Positions 35,293 through 48,410 of a stretch of DNA of 64,000 nucleotides are shown piece after piece (the stretch's first letter is position 1; each line of letters opens with the position of its first letter). The notes below the pieces were generated by a model, which saw only the letters and a list, made by a program, of their open reading frames with translations, was not told the DNA's origin and did no database searches. The stretch is from the NCBI RefSeq assembly GCF_963678635.1, contig NC_087062.1, positions 96,525,705 through 96,589,704 of the forward strand, written 5' to 3'. Source of the DNA: Symsagittifera roscoffensis (lineage: Eukaryota; Xenacoelomorpha; Acoela; Convolutidae). A program made the position numbers and the translations under genes.

Positions 35293-35492
35293 NNNNNNNN
35301 NNNNNNNNNNNNNNNNNNNNNNNNNNNNNNNNNNNNNNNNNNNNNNNNNNNNNNNNNNNNNNNNNNNNNNNNNNNNNNNNNNNNNNNNNNNNNNNNNNNN
35401 NNNNNNNNNNNNNNNNNNNNNNNNNNNNNNNNNNNNNNNNNNNNNNNNNNNNNNNNNNNNNNNNNNNNNNNNNNNNNNNNNNNNNNNNNNNN
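35293..35492. other. Assembly gap (200 N)
   Basis: A run of exactly 200 unknown bases separates the spacer from the right arm. The round number suggests a placeholder size. The right arm begins directly after it in the middle of intron 3 of paralogue A. Confidence 0.99.
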
Positions 35493-35547
35493 TACAAAAT
35501 TATTTTACCTTTTTTTCAACCCAAAGTTCATGCATCTTGCTGTCAAG

Positions 35548-35732
35548 GTATGACGGATGAAGCCTACACAGACTTCTTAAAGCACAGTCAGACCACACAT
35601 GCTTTGGGACGTCCTGGAACTCCCCAGGAAGTTGCGAATGTTATCGCTTTCTTAGCAAGTGATCAAGCTAGTTTCATGACAGGGAATATTACACCTGTAG
35701 ATGGAGGCCGTCACGCTATGTGCCCGAGATAA
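35548..35732 (+). pseudogene. Short-chain dehydrogenase paralogue A, last exon, right arm
   Basis: A 185-bp exon with acceptor GTCAAG, starting [10 protein letters not shown] and ending [10 protein letters not shown] and TAA. It is the same as the last exon of the left-arm fragment. Exon 3 and everything before it fall in or beyond the assembly gap, so whether this gene is complete cannot be told. Confidence 0.7.
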
Positions 35733-35880
35733 TCAATGGAAGAATTCAATGTTATCTTCTCTTGAAGCTTAGAGTTTAACCGACAAAAACTTTACTTTTT
35801 TGCCGATTTTTTTTGAAAATTATAATGGTTTTGCTCTGGACTATAGTTTTATTGTCGAATTTTCCAATTTTAGTGTGATA

Positions 35881-37256
<1,376 letters not shown>

Positions 37257-37401
37257 TCAACAAAAACATTCTTGTGCTCCTCGTTTCGGACTTAATCCAA
37301 AAATCTATCTGACACTTTCTCCATGAAGTTTTTTTTGTTTAAAATTTCCAAGATTTAGCTGGTAATTTTTTTCAAGAGAATTACCCGGTTTTAGTGTGAT
37401 A

Positions 37402-38390
37402 ATGCTGTCTGGGAAAGTAGCCCTGATAACTGGAGCCTCTTCTGGCATTGGAGCAGTCACCGCTGAATATTTTGCCAAAGTGGGTATCGCAGGGTTGTGT
37501 ATCACAGGCAGAAAAGAAGAAGCATTATTGGAAACTTCAAAGAAATGCAGTGTCTATATGCCTTCAGAAAACATTCTTTCGATCACTGGAGATTTATCAG
37601 GTTTTGTTCCTTCTAGATTTGTCAAATATGGCGCAAAATTTCATGCATTTATTTGGCGCGAAGTTTCACTTGAAAAACTTAACATTTTTTATGAAACGTG
37701 CATGCTGAATGCCATTTTTCCATGCCATTATAAATTTATTGTAGTTTATTAGGATGATATTTGGGCACACCTTTTCAACATTGTTGACAACTATGCAAGA
37801 TCAGGGGGGTGCCTCAATAGTCAATGTCTCCTCCCTCGCTGCCATGCGCTCGTTCCGGGGCCACTCCAACTATTGTATGTCGCTGGATGAAGGCTGCTCT
37901 GGACATGCTGACCCAGTGTCTGGCTCTGGAGTTGGCACCGGAAGTTAGAGTCAATTCCGTTAACCCTGGACTTGTAGTTACGCCTATACAGAGAAATTCA
38001 GGTATGATAAGTAGGGAAACCACCGTTTGCCTTTTATTTTAAAGAATTTTGCTCTCTATTTTTGCCATTTTTGTGTCATTTGCCATCAATTTGCCCTTCG
38101 AAAATTTGGGTTTTCTGCAAGTTCAGTCAAATGGAAAAATTGCAGTTTGTAGTAGTTGTATATACATTTGGTTTTACATGTTGGTTATATTTTTTTGGTT
38201 GCTAGGAATGTCGGAAGAAGACTATAAAGTGTTCATTGAGAATTGTGAGAAAACCCATTTGTTGAAGCGAGTTGCCCAGCCTGAAGAGATAGCCAGTGTC
38301 ATTGCCTTTGTGGCCAGTGACGGAGCCAGCTTTATGACGGGGTCTGTAGTACCTGTGACCGGTGGCAGACACTGCGTTTGTCCAAGATAG
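37402..38390 (+). pseudogene. Short-chain dehydrogenase paralogue C, pseudogene, right arm
   Basis: Exon 1 is 37402-37600 and the last exon is 38206-38390, both of family length. The middle has the same defects as the left copy: the NxAG-coding part of exon 2 is missing, and extra bases between the YCMS codons and the following AAGGCTGCTCTGG block (about 37880) shift the frame. The end reads GGRHCVCPR. Introns are otherwise recognisable, so this is a duplicated, not retroposed, pseudogene. Confidence 0.85.
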
Positions 38391-38928
38391 ACAAGGCAAC
38401 CACAGTTCGAATTTTGAGGGAGAAACGTTTTCCCAAAACAGTGTATTGACCAAGGGCTGGAAAATGTCAATTGGTGACCAATTTAATTGCAATTAATTGT
38501 GTCAATTAATTGGCACGGCCAAATTTAAATTAATTCCTGTTTGATTTATTAAACAGGTCTTATCAAAATTGTGAAAAAAATTTTTCATTGGTATTTTTTT
38601 TTTGTTTTTTTTTCAGACGCTTTTAGGTTTTTTCGACTTTCCTCGAAAACGGCCCCCACAAATTCCTTGAAATTCTCAGGGATGATCAATTAGGTTATCA
38701 CAAGCAAGGGACAGCATCCCCCAAGTGCAGAAAAATATTTGGAGGCTGGGAAAATACGTGTAAAGGGGTCAAAAATGGCCATTTTCGGCATTTTTTGAGG
38801 TTTTTATGACTTTACTCAAAAACGCCCCGCACAAATTCCCTGAAACTTTCAGGAACGATTAATTACGTTGCTAAAATACCAAAAAAACAACTCCTGAAAC
38901 GAAAAATGTTTTTGGAGGCTGGCAAAAC

Positions 38929-39364
38929 ACTTCAAAGGGGGTAAAAATGGCCATGTTTTTGGAGGCTGGAAAAATTCGCTGAGAAAAAAAGTGATAATTA
39001 GTGCACAGAAAATAATTGCGTTGAGAGACACTTGAGAGACACTTCAAAGGGGGTAAAAATGGCCATGTTTTTGGAGGCTGGAAAAATTCGCTGAGAAAAA
39101 AAGTGATAATTAGTGCACAGAAAATAATTGCGTTGAGAGACACTTGAGAGACACTTCAAAGGGGGTAAAAATGGCCATGTTTTTGGAGGCTGGAAAAATT
39201 CGCTGAGAAAAAAAGTGATAATTAGTGCACAGAAAATAATTGCGTTGAGAGACACTTGAGAGACACTTCAAAGGGGGTAAAAATGGCCATATTTTTGGAG
39301 GCTGGAAAAATTCGCTGAGAAAAAAAGTGATAATTAGTGCACAGAAAATAATTGCGTTGAGAGA
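38929..39364. repeat. 112-bp tandem array inside element B
   Basis: TTCGCTGAGAAAAAAAGTGA occurs at 38975, 39087, 39199 and 39311, exactly 112 bp apart, with near-identical units. The left arm has one such segment (near 27690). The minus-strand open frames here are shadows of the array. Confidence 0.95.
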
Positions 39365-39456
39365 CACTTTTTCGTCTTTGGTGAAAAATGAACTTCACAA
39401 AGTCCCTCAACGCAATTATTTTCTGTGCACTAATTATCACTTTTTTTCTCAGCGAA
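39311..39456. repeat. Perfect 51-bp inverted repeat
   Basis: 39311-39361 and 39406-39456 are exact reverse complements with a 44-base loop. The arm is the start of the last 112-bp unit. Sequence after it resumes the normal order of element B, so a short piece was copied back in reverse. Confidence 0.95.
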
Positions 39457-41326
39457 TTTTTTTTCTTTGCACTAAGTATCACTCGTGCTGTTTTAATTTT
39501 CTGTGTACTTTTGGTTAATCATACTTGTAGTTTCAATTTCGTCGCAAATTTGTGAAATCGCAAATTGAAAAAGTTGGGAAAATCATACTTTGTGTTTTGT
39601 CCCTAGAACAATAGCAAACTATATGGAATTTTGTCAAAAACGAACCCTACAATTCCCTGAAACTTTCAGGAAAGATTAATTACGTTGCTACAATACCAGG
39701 ACAGCAACTCCCGAATCGAGAAAAGTTTTTGAGGATGGGAAAAACACTTCAAAAGGAGCCAAAAGCAACCTGGTTTGTTTTTTTTTTGAGGTTTTTTCGT
39801 CTTTGGTGAAAAATGAACTTCACAAAGTCCCTGAAACTTTCAAGAAATATTAATTAGGTTACTACAATACCAGGAAAGCAACTCCCGAAGCGAGGAAAAA
39901 AATTTGGAGGACGGGAAAAAGACTTCGAAAGGAGCCAAAAACAGCCTATTTCATCATTTATTGGGGTTATTACGATATTTGTCAAAAACGATCACTACAA
40001 ATTCCCTGAAACTTTCAAGAACGATTAATTACGTTGCTACAATAACCATTTATCAATACCAAAAACTAATCAAACAGGTCCATGTAGCTTGCTATTGTTC
40101 TAGTTGACAATTGACACCCTGTGAGCAATTAATTGCAATTAATTGGTATGTGTATGCTGGCATCTGGTACGTTACATGTTCATGACGTAACTGGTAATTT
40201 CGTAGCCAAGCTTTGCAAAATGCGTAAATTGACTCAGTAATATACTCAGTGAACACAGTATCAACTGAAAAGTTTCTTTGACACTCCAAATTTACGTCCT
40301 AATCTTAAAAACAAAGACTTTTAAATCAATTTTCCATGTTGCTCTGTGCTCCTTCTTACGTTAAAATCAGGTTTTTTGTAATTTTTAGGGGAAAAAATTG
40401 TCCAATTAATTGATTAGTTGACATTTTTTCCCCGACCAATTCAATTAATTGACAAAACTTTTGAATAATTGACAAAACTGTTGCCAATTGACATTTTCCA
40501 GCCCTTGGTATTGACCGCTTTAAACTAACGCGGTTTGAAACAGCGGAAATGCAGCCAAAAAAAGCGAAAGCGGTGAAAGCGCACCGATTTTCAGAAAAGC
40601 GGTGTAAAAGCGATAAAAGCGCGACTGGATATGAAATAAGCGGCTGAGCCATGCTAGCTTATGCGCATTACGTCGTAATGTAACACGGGTCAAAATTTTA
40701 ACCTTAAGGCCTTGAGGCAAAGGCAAAACGTGTTCATTACGTCATATACAACGCAACAGAATACCAAAATCACTTAAACCTCAACTTATACTGTAATCCT
40801 TTGTATTTATTTATGTCCAATTGTTTCCGAGAATCGTTTGTACCTCAAAGTTATTTGAATTAACTTCATCATCATTCGTTTCTCTTGAAAGCGGAAGAAA
40901 GCGAATATTTAATACTCAATTAAGCGGTATAAGCGAAAAGCGGTTTTCGAAAAAGCGGAAGCGACGACAAACGGCTTTTTGAAAAGCGATCAATTCACTG
41001 TTCCGAAAGCGTTGTAATTCTAACACGAGTCATTTTTTTCGAAACACGAGAAAGCATTTTTCAAGAAAAAGTATTGGGATTTTTTGCGTGCGGAAAACAG
41101 CATTTTTCACAAAAAAGTAAGTTTCATAAATGTAATGTAAGTAACCTATTTTGCTCACTTCGGTTGAATTGAAGATTTTGAAAAACATTTTTTAAACCAA
41201 ACGACTACTACCTGTTCATAAATATCAGATAAAAAAAATTCCCTTTAGTAAATAATTTTTGGTTTGTACGTTTTTTTGTGAACAAATATCGAACGGTGGT
41301 TGCTCAGTTTTTTCTCGTATTTACTC

Positions 41327-41534
41327 TGTCATAGTATCTAAATTTAGTTCATGTTTCAATTCTAGTCGTGTTATCTATTTCAATTATCTGTCTGGCGCTA
41401 ACCGGTATTTAACCTTCGGAGTTTGTCTGTCACCTTCGGATGACAGCTATCTTATTGTCTCTGACTAACTTTCTGAACTACGGTTTGCTTATTAACAAGA
41501 CATTTAATTCATATCTCGAAACCGTCTTTTCACA
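41327..41534 (+). repeat. 5' LTR
   Basis: Starts TGTCATAG and ends CACA. It differs from the 3' LTR at about 6 of 208 positions. A TGGCGC primer-binding start follows immediately at 41535. Confidence 0.95.
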
Positions 41535-43063
41535 TGGCGCAGCCAACAGGCCAAAGTGGGGGGAAGAACCCACTGGGAATTACATCGTTTTGGCCCTCGA
41601 CGCTTGCAGAACCACCAATGCTATGTGAGTTTTGGTTCAATCGATTTCAATGGGGGATGGTGGCCAAATACAGTTTAAACCCTAAGAACTTCTATTATGC
41701 CAGTACGTTAACAGAAGCACAAATTGCGGATTTACCAGCGGAGGTAGATGGGAAAAATCGCCTGGCGTCGGAGCAAACACTTATCTCGAACTTGTATTTA
41801 TGTCTGGGGGAGAAAGGACAGGATGAGCTACATAAGAGAAAACCACACCTGGACTTATCTGCAACAAGGTATTCTAGAGTGGTGGATACTATTGAAACCG
41901 AATTTCGGAAGGAACGAAACGAAACGTATGAGACATTCCAACTATTGGCACGAAAGCAACAAATAGGAGAATCACTAGAACAGTTCCATTCAGTGTTGAG
42001 TGGGTTGGCCGCTCGATGTAATTTTGGAGCATTGGAGACCAGGATTTTGCGGGATGTGTTCATCGTGAACATGAACAATAGGGAGGCCCAAAATGAGCTA
42101 TGTCGCTCAACGAAGACACCAGAGGAGGTGTATCGTATTGCACTTTCATATGAACGCGGATATAAATATGCAAAGTCATACGGATCGATAACCGGGGGAG
42201 GAACTAGTGGCACTGCCGGCGGAGCTGGAGCGTTCCAAATCAAGACGGAACCAGTGGGGGCCATTCGAGGAGGTTACAGAAACAACAGATCGCGGGGCCG
42301 TGGATCATTCAGGGGGCGAGCAGGAATGAGAGGGGGTGGTCTCAGAAGATGCTATAATTGTGACCAACCGAACTTTACTCCGGAACACCTCACAACGTGT
42401 CCAGCGAAAAATGCAACGTGTAATTTCAGCAGGAAGACAGGACATTACGAAAGGACTTGTAGGGGAAAACGAAATAATCCGGGAAGACCGGCAGTGGGAC
42501 TGATCCAAAATCAGGAAGATATGGAAGCTACTGAAATAGGCGACGCGGAGGATACATATTCTCAGCATGAGAATTCCGTCGGCTGGGTTAATTCACCGGC
42601 CAAGAAGCAACGATCGTGGGATTCGGATAGCTCAGGAGATTGCGTTGTTATGGCCATCAGATCTCGGAAAGAAACAGATCTAAAAGTGGCCGGCGCCCGA
42701 CTACCAATTAAAGTAAATGGAAAGCAAACGAACGTTTGGATAGACAGTGGATCACCGATTTCGATATTCACCATCGGGGAATTGAAACGAACGTTGGGTA
42801 CCGCAGGCGTCAAGGTGAAGGCACCGGCACCGGAGGACGAGGAGTTCAGGGATTACGGAAACAACCCCTTAAGACTACTAGGAACGATGAACGTACGATT
42901 GAAAAACAAACGGATGGGTGATCAACGCAAACATCAGAGTGATTGGAGGAAGCAGACCATCAATTATCGGAAGAGACCTAATGCCAAATCTTGGATTACA
43001 GATCGTGCAGAAGGCACCGGACGAAAATGTGATGTCGGTACAGAGCGACCAAGTCACAGTTGA
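41534..43063 (+). CDS. Gag and protease region of the Ty3/gypsy element
   Basis: The frame encodes a capsid-like region (about residues 30-220, with ESLEQFHSVLSGLAARC), a Gly/Arg-rich linker, a zinc-knuckle region near residues 270-310 in which the second knuckle has Ser where the second Cys is expected, and a retropepsin with the catalytic WIDSGSP near residue 402. The first ATG straddles the LTR/primer-site junction, which is unusual, so initiation may be further in. The C-terminal about 50 codons are probably not real: coding similarity continues in another frame from about 42915. Role: particle assembly and polyprotein cleavage. Confidence 0.8.
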   Translation: MAQPTGQSGGKNPLGITSFWPSTLAEPPMLCEFWFNRFQWGMVAKYSLNPKNFYYASTLTEAQIADLPAEVDGKNRLASEQTLISNLYLCLGEKGQDELHKRKPHLDLSATRYSRVVDTIETEFRKERNETYETFQLLARKQQIGESLEQFHSVLSGLAARCNFGALETRILRDVFIVNMNNREAQNELCRSTKTPEEVYRIALSYERGYKYAKSYGSITGGGTSGTAGGAGAFQIKTEPVGAIRGGYRNNRSRGRGSFRGRAGMRGGGLRRCYNCDQPNFTPEHLTTCPAKNATCNFSRKTGHYERTCRGKRNNPGRPAVGLIQNQEDMEATEIGDAEDTYSQHENSVGWVNSPAKKQRSWDSDSSGDCVVMAIRSRKETDLKVAGARLPIKVNGKQTNVWIDSGSPISIFTIGELKRTLGTAGVKVKAPAPEDEEFRDYGNNPLRLLGTMNVRLKNKRMGDQRKHQSDWRKQTINYRKRPNAKSWITDRAEGTGRKCDVGTERPSHS

Positions 43064-44330
43064 GGAGACGGATGTGGAGGACTCACTGGACAACTGGCAG
43101 ATCTACTTCAGTAAGCAGTTTGAAAATCTTTTTAACAGAGTCGGAAAAATTAAGAATTATAAGGTACACGCGGATTTTTTCGAAACGTTAACACCAATTC
43201 AACAAAAAGGACGTAGAGTGCCCATCACGTTGCAAGAAAAGGTTGATAAAGAAATTGATAAACTTTTACGGCAAGGACACATTGAAAAGCTAAAGGAATG
43301 TTCAGATAAATATTTTGTTTCTCCGATTGTAATAACAGTGAAAAAGGACGGATCAGTAAAATTAGCGCTAGAATCAAGGGAGTTGAACAAGCAAGTCCAC
43401 AAAAATAAATACCAAATGCCGAATATAGAGGAGCTTATGGATACGGTAGGACAAACCATTAGCGAACGGAAACCAGGGGACGTATATTTTTCTAGTATGG
43501 ATCTTACGTACGCGTACGGCCAATTACCACTTAGCCCGGAAACGAGCGTTCAATGCAATTTTTCGCTGGTGGGAGGAAAATCAACGGGCACGTACCGCTT
43601 TCGTACGGGGTTCTACGGCCTTACTACCATGCCAGCTGAATTTCAACGAGTAATGGACACGATTCTTTCGGAATTTCCGCAGGCACATGCATTTATTGAT
43701 GACATCTTGGTGGTCACCAAAGGCACGGATATCGAGCATATCTCGACAGTTGAAAAAATTTTGCGGAAGCTGGATCGCGAAAACATGGCACTTAAGCTCA
43801 CTAAATGCCAATTTGCGCGGAAAGAATGTGAATGGTTGGGGCACAAAATAACCCGTACAGGAATAACACCACTCGTCCGAAAAACCGATCCGATCGAATC
43901 GCTGAAAGCACCGAAAACGGTGTCACAACTTAAATCGTTCATGGGCTCCATTCACAGTTTGCACAAATACCTTTCGGCGCTCGCGGAATCATCAGCGTCA
44001 TTACGCCCATTATTAAGCCGGAAAAACGATTATATCTGGAGCGATGAATGTCAAATATCATTCGAGAACCTGAAAAAGCAAGTGGCCAATATAGTGGAAC
44101 TTCGGCACTTTGATATACACAGAGACACAAGAATTGTGTGTGACGCTAGCCATAATGGGCTCGGAGCGGTTCTTGAGCAACTTAATTCCGACGGTTGGCG
44201 GCCGGTATCATTCGCATCCCGGTATTTAAACGCAGCAGAAAAAAATTACTCAACGAATGAATTGGAGATGTTAGCAGTTGTGTGGGGCGCGGAATATTTC
44301 CAAAATTATGCGCTGGGAAGAAAATTTTAA
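42918..44330 (+). CDS. Reverse transcriptase and start of RNase H, Ty3/gypsy element
   Basis: This frame follows the protease after a one-base frame change near 42912-42918, either a programmed frameshift or a mutation. It has the post-protease signature IIGRDLMPNLGL, then the RT fingers and palm with MDLTYAYGQLPL, FRTGFYGLTTMPAEFQ and the active-site FIDD at 43692. The connection follows, then the RNase H start CDASHNGLGAVLEQ and STNELEMLAVVW. It stops at 44330 because a T run near 44323 is one base shorter than in the duplicate copy at 46516. The break therefore lies inside RNase H. Confidence 0.88.
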   Translation: MINANIRVIGGSRPSIIGRDLMPNLGLQIVQKAPDENVMSVQSDQVTVEETDVEDSLDNWQIYFSKQFENLFNRVGKIKNYKVHADFFETLTPIQQKGRRVPITLQEKVDKEIDKLLRQGHIEKLKECSDKYFVSPIVITVKKDGSVKLALESRELNKQVHKNKYQMPNIEELMDTVGQTISERKPGDVYFSSMDLTYAYGQLPLSPETSVQCNFSLVGGKSTGTYRFRTGFYGLTTMPAEFQRVMDTILSEFPQAHAFIDDILVVTKGTDIEHISTVEKILRKLDRENMALKLTKCQFARKECEWLGHKITRTGITPLVRKTDPIESLKAPKTVSQLKSFMGSIHSLHKYLSALAESSASLRPLLSRKNDYIWSDECQISFENLKKQVANIVELRHFDIHRDTRIVCDASHNGLGAVLEQLNSDGWRPVSFASRYLNAAEKNYSTNELEMLAVVWGAEYFQNYALGRKF

Positions 44331-47300
44331 TAGTTACGGATCATAAGGCACTAGTGTCATTGTTAAATGGGAACAACAAAAAGAACAAAACATTGTTCAG
44401 CAGATTAACAATATGGTTAGATCGTCTTATACCGTTCGATTTTCAAGTAGAACATAAGCCCGGAGTAAAAATAGGACTCGCTGATTATCTTTCAAGGCAC
44501 CCGTGCTTAAATCCTCAACCGATTAGCACCTACGATAGTATGTTTACAGTGGCAAAAATTAGTAGAATTAGATCCGCCCTCGGATTTAGAAATAAAATCG
44601 AGTCTCCATCGGTTACTAATAATAGACGCATTTGTAATATATCGAATAGAAAACGACCGGTAGAGGGCGAGCGATCATGCGACGGAAATTGGACCAATCA
44701 CAGAGCGACGAATTGCATTTCCGGCAGGTCAATTGAGTTTAGCAAAAATTCAGTTGGGACTATTATTGAAGCTAACTTTGGTTACTCAAAATCTTTAAAT
44801 TCGTCAATAAACATTAACAATTCAAGCAATTTAATCATGGAAAGGAAGATCAGGAAATTATTGGAACGACACCCTAGCATTAGCAGTAGTGATGATATAG
44901 AGGAGATTGATGTAAATATACAGGCGATTACAACAGAAGTCAGGAGCACTAAAACAAATACCATCATTTCTATTCCGTCGGTTTACCCTGGTGAAAGTTA
45001 TCCACCGGTCAATCCGGAAAATAAAGTCATGTCTATTATCCCAAGAAATTGTAAAGTAGTCAGCAAACAATCCGCTCTTCCCGAATTATTTAATCTTCGA
45101 TTTATAGAATCCCAATACCAATCTGATCCACAGTTACAAGCTATTATCGAGTTAATTAAATCTAAAGACCCTCAGTTACACTCGAAAATTGCAGCAATTA
45201 GTAAGTACTTCGCACAGTATACTCAGGACTTCCACGTAGGAGACGGATGCCTGTGGATGGACGAGAGGCTAGTGATCCCTAACACCTTGCAGACGGCGGT
45301 GGTCAATAGACTTCACTATTATCACCACGGAAAATCCAGCATGATCGACCGCGCTAAGGACATCTGGTACCCATACATGTTCCGTAGTCTCGCAACTATC
45401 ACCGGGAATTGTCCGGAATGCACATTAGCGGGTAAGAACTTGAATAACATGTGTTCGAAGGACGATATAGGGAAAATACTTGAACCAAAAGAGCCGAATG
45501 AATCAGTCCAATTGGATTTTTGGGGACCCATTAACTACTTGAAGGAATCTAAAAAGTATGTTTTGGTGACGGTGGACCGATTCTCACGATGGCCATCAGC
45601 TATGGTCTGTAATTCGAACCGTTCGGATAAAATTATAAAATTTTTAAAAGCCTACATAATCGCCCATGGAGTTCCGCGCCAAATTAGAGTTGACCAGGGA
45701 ACAAACTTTATGTCTAAGGAAGTTAAAACATTCTGTCATGAACAAGGAATTGAAGTCCTCATTTCGCCAGTGAATGATCATAGGGCAACAGGATGTGTTG
45801 AGCGCACGATTGGTAGCATTAAAAATTCAGTGCTGACGTATGCGCGGGAGGATAAACCGGAACCCTTGGATCGAATGGTTGAAAGAGCCCTCGGAGCCCT
45901 AAGATTTGTGAAAAACGCATCCCTCAACATCACACCGTTCGAAGCGCACCACGGTCGGGAAGCTAATACTGATCTCAGGAACTTGACTAAAAAACCTACG
46001 TTACGGAATCTAAATTGGGAAAATGTAATACGATCGAAATATGAATGTTTAGATGAACGAGACCCGATAGCTCAAACAATGCCGAAGCCGATGGACACCA
46101 ACTGGGGAATCCGATCGGATACTGAGTATGACCGGAAAAATAGACGGGGACCACTAAGATTAGCAGAGGAACAAGCGGCTAATCAAGATGATGAGCCTGG
46201 GATTACACGGGCACCAATCGATTATATCTGGAGCGATGAATGTCAAATATCATTCGAGAACCTGAAAAAGCAAGTGGCCAATATAGTGGAACTTCGGCAC
46301 TTTGATATACACAGAGACACAAGAATTGTGTGTGACGCTAGCCATAATGGGCTCGGAGCGGTTCTTGAGCAACTTAATTCCGACGGTTGGCGGCCGGTAT
46401 CATTCGCATCCCGGTATTTAAACGCAGCAGAAAAAAATTACTCAACGAATGAATTGGAGATGTTAGCAGTTGTGTGGGGCGCGGAATATTTCCAAAATTA
46501 TGCGCTGGGAAGAAAATTTTTAATAGTTACGGATCATAAGGCACTAGTGTCATTGTTAAATGGGAACAACAAAAAGAACAAAACATTGTTCAGCAGATTA
46601 ACAATATGGTTAGATCGTCTTATACCGTTCGATTTTCAAGTAGAACATAAGCCCGGAGTAAAAATAGGACTCGCTGATTATCTTTCAAGGCACCCGTGCT
46701 TAAATCCTCAACCGATTAGCACCTACGATAGTATGTTTACAGTGGCAAAAATTAGTAGAATTAGATCCGCCCTCGGATTTAGAAATAAAATCGAGTCTCC
46801 ATCGGTTACTAATAATAGACGCATTTGTAATATATCGAATAGAAAACGACCGGTAGAGGGCGAGCGATCATGCGACGGAAATTGGACCAATCACAGAGCG
46901 ACGAATTGCATTTCCGGCAGGTCAATTGAGTTTAGCAAAAATTCAGTTGGGACTATTATTGAAGCTAACTTTGGTTACTCAAAATCTTTAAATTCGTCAA
47001 TAAACATTAACAATTCAAGCAATTTAATCATGGAAAGGAAGATCAGGAAATTATTGGAACGACACCCTAGCATTAGCAGTAGTGATGATATAGAGGAGAT
47101 TGATGTAAATATACAGGCGATTACAACAGAAGTCAGGAGCACTAAAACAAATACCATCATTTCTATTCCGTCGGTTTACCCTGGTGAAAGTTATCCACCG
47201 GTCAATCCGGAAAATAAAGTCATGTCTATTATCCCAAGAAATTGTAAAGTAGTCAGCAAACAATCCGCTCTTCCCGAATTATTTAATCTTCGATTTATAG

Positions 47301-48410
47301 AATCCCAATACCAATCTGATCCACAGTTACAAGCTATTATCGAGTTAATTAAATCTAAAGACCCTCAGTTACACTCGAAAATTGCAGCAATGAGTAAGTA
47401 CTTCGCACAGTATACTCAGGACTTCCACGTAGGAGACGGATGCCTGTGGATGGACGAGAGGCTAGTGATCCCTAACACCTTGCAGACGGCGGTGGTCAAT
47501 AGACTTCACTATTATCACCACGGAAAATCCAGCATGATCGACCGCGCTAAGGACATCTGGTACCCATACATGTTCCGTAGTCTCGCAACTATCGCCGGGA
47601 ATTGTCCGGAATGCACATTAGCGGGTAAGAACTTGAATAACATGTGTTCGAAGGACGATATAGGGAAAATACTTGAACCAAAAGAGCCGAATGAATCAGT
47701 CCAATTGGATTTTTGGGGACCCATTAACTACTTGAAGGAATCTAAAAAGTATGTTTTGGTGACGGTGGACCGATTCTCACGATGGCCATCAGCTATGGTC
47801 TGTAATTCGAACCGTTCGGATAAAATTATAAAATTTTTAAAAGCCTACATAATCGCCCATGGAGTTCCGCGCCAAATTAGAGTTGACCAGGGAACAAACT
47901 TTATGTCTAAGGAAGTTAAAACATTCTGTCATGAACAAGGAATTGAAGTCCTCATTTCGCCAGTGAATGATCATAGGGCAACAGGATGTGTTGAGCGCAC
48001 GATTGGTAGCATTAAAAATTCAGTGCTGACGTATGCGCGGGAGGATAAACCGGAACCCTTGGATCGAATGGTTGAAAGAGCCCTCGGAGCCCTAAGATTT
48101 GTGAAAAACGCATCCCTCAACATCACACCGTTCGAAGCGCACCACGGTCGGGAAGCTAATACTGATCTCAGGAACTTGACTAAAAAACCTACGTTACGGA
48201 ATCTAAATTGGGAAAATGTAATACGATCGAAATATGAATGTTTAGATGAACGAGACCCGATAGCTCAAACAATGCCGAAGCCGATGGACACCAACTGGGG
48301 AATCCGATCGGATACTGAGTATGACCGGAAAAATAGACGGGGACCACTAAGATTAGCAGAGGAACAAGCGGCTAATCAAGATGATGAGCCTGGGATTACA
48401 CGGGCACCAA
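44025..48410 (+). repeat. 2193-bp tandem duplication inside the element
   Basis: 44025-46217 and 46218-48410 are copies with an offset of 2193 bp (2192 before the short T run). I found three differences: a one-base T indel, ATT/ATG and ACC/GCC. The junction reads CACCAATCGATTATATC. The parental left and right borders share AAACGA, so a short microhomology, with one change, marks the joint. Confidence 0.95.

Larger units (their letters stand above)
38451..40507. mobile_element. hAT-type element B, expanded copy, right arm
   Basis: CAAGGGCTGGAAAATG / CATTTTCCAGCCCTTG ends with an exact 8-bp target duplication GTATTGAC (38443-38450 and 40508-40515). At 2057 bp it is 434 bp longer than the left copy, explained largely by the 112-bp array and an inverted segment inside it. 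Confidence 0.92.
38439..41000. mobile_element. hAT-type element A with nested B, right arm
   Basis: Right-arm copy of the element at 26150-28277. The right flank is TTCCGAAA (41001-41008); the left flank TCCCAAAA has two changes from it, whereas the left-arm copy still has a perfect duplication. Confidence 0.85.

Noticed and set aside
35293-35492. The N gap holding exactly the reverse complement of the end of the left arm
   Set aside because: The sequence just left of the gap does not continue the left-arm homology (reverse of about 31426 onward), so the gap is not a simple closing of the palindrome.
38849-39518. Several overlapping minus-strand frames beginning MSLNAIIFCALIITFF
   Set aside because: All are products of the 112-bp tandem array inside a non-coding hAT element.
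44782-47724. Minus-strand frames repeated at 2193-bp spacing
   Set aside because: Antisense shadows of the duplicated integrase region.
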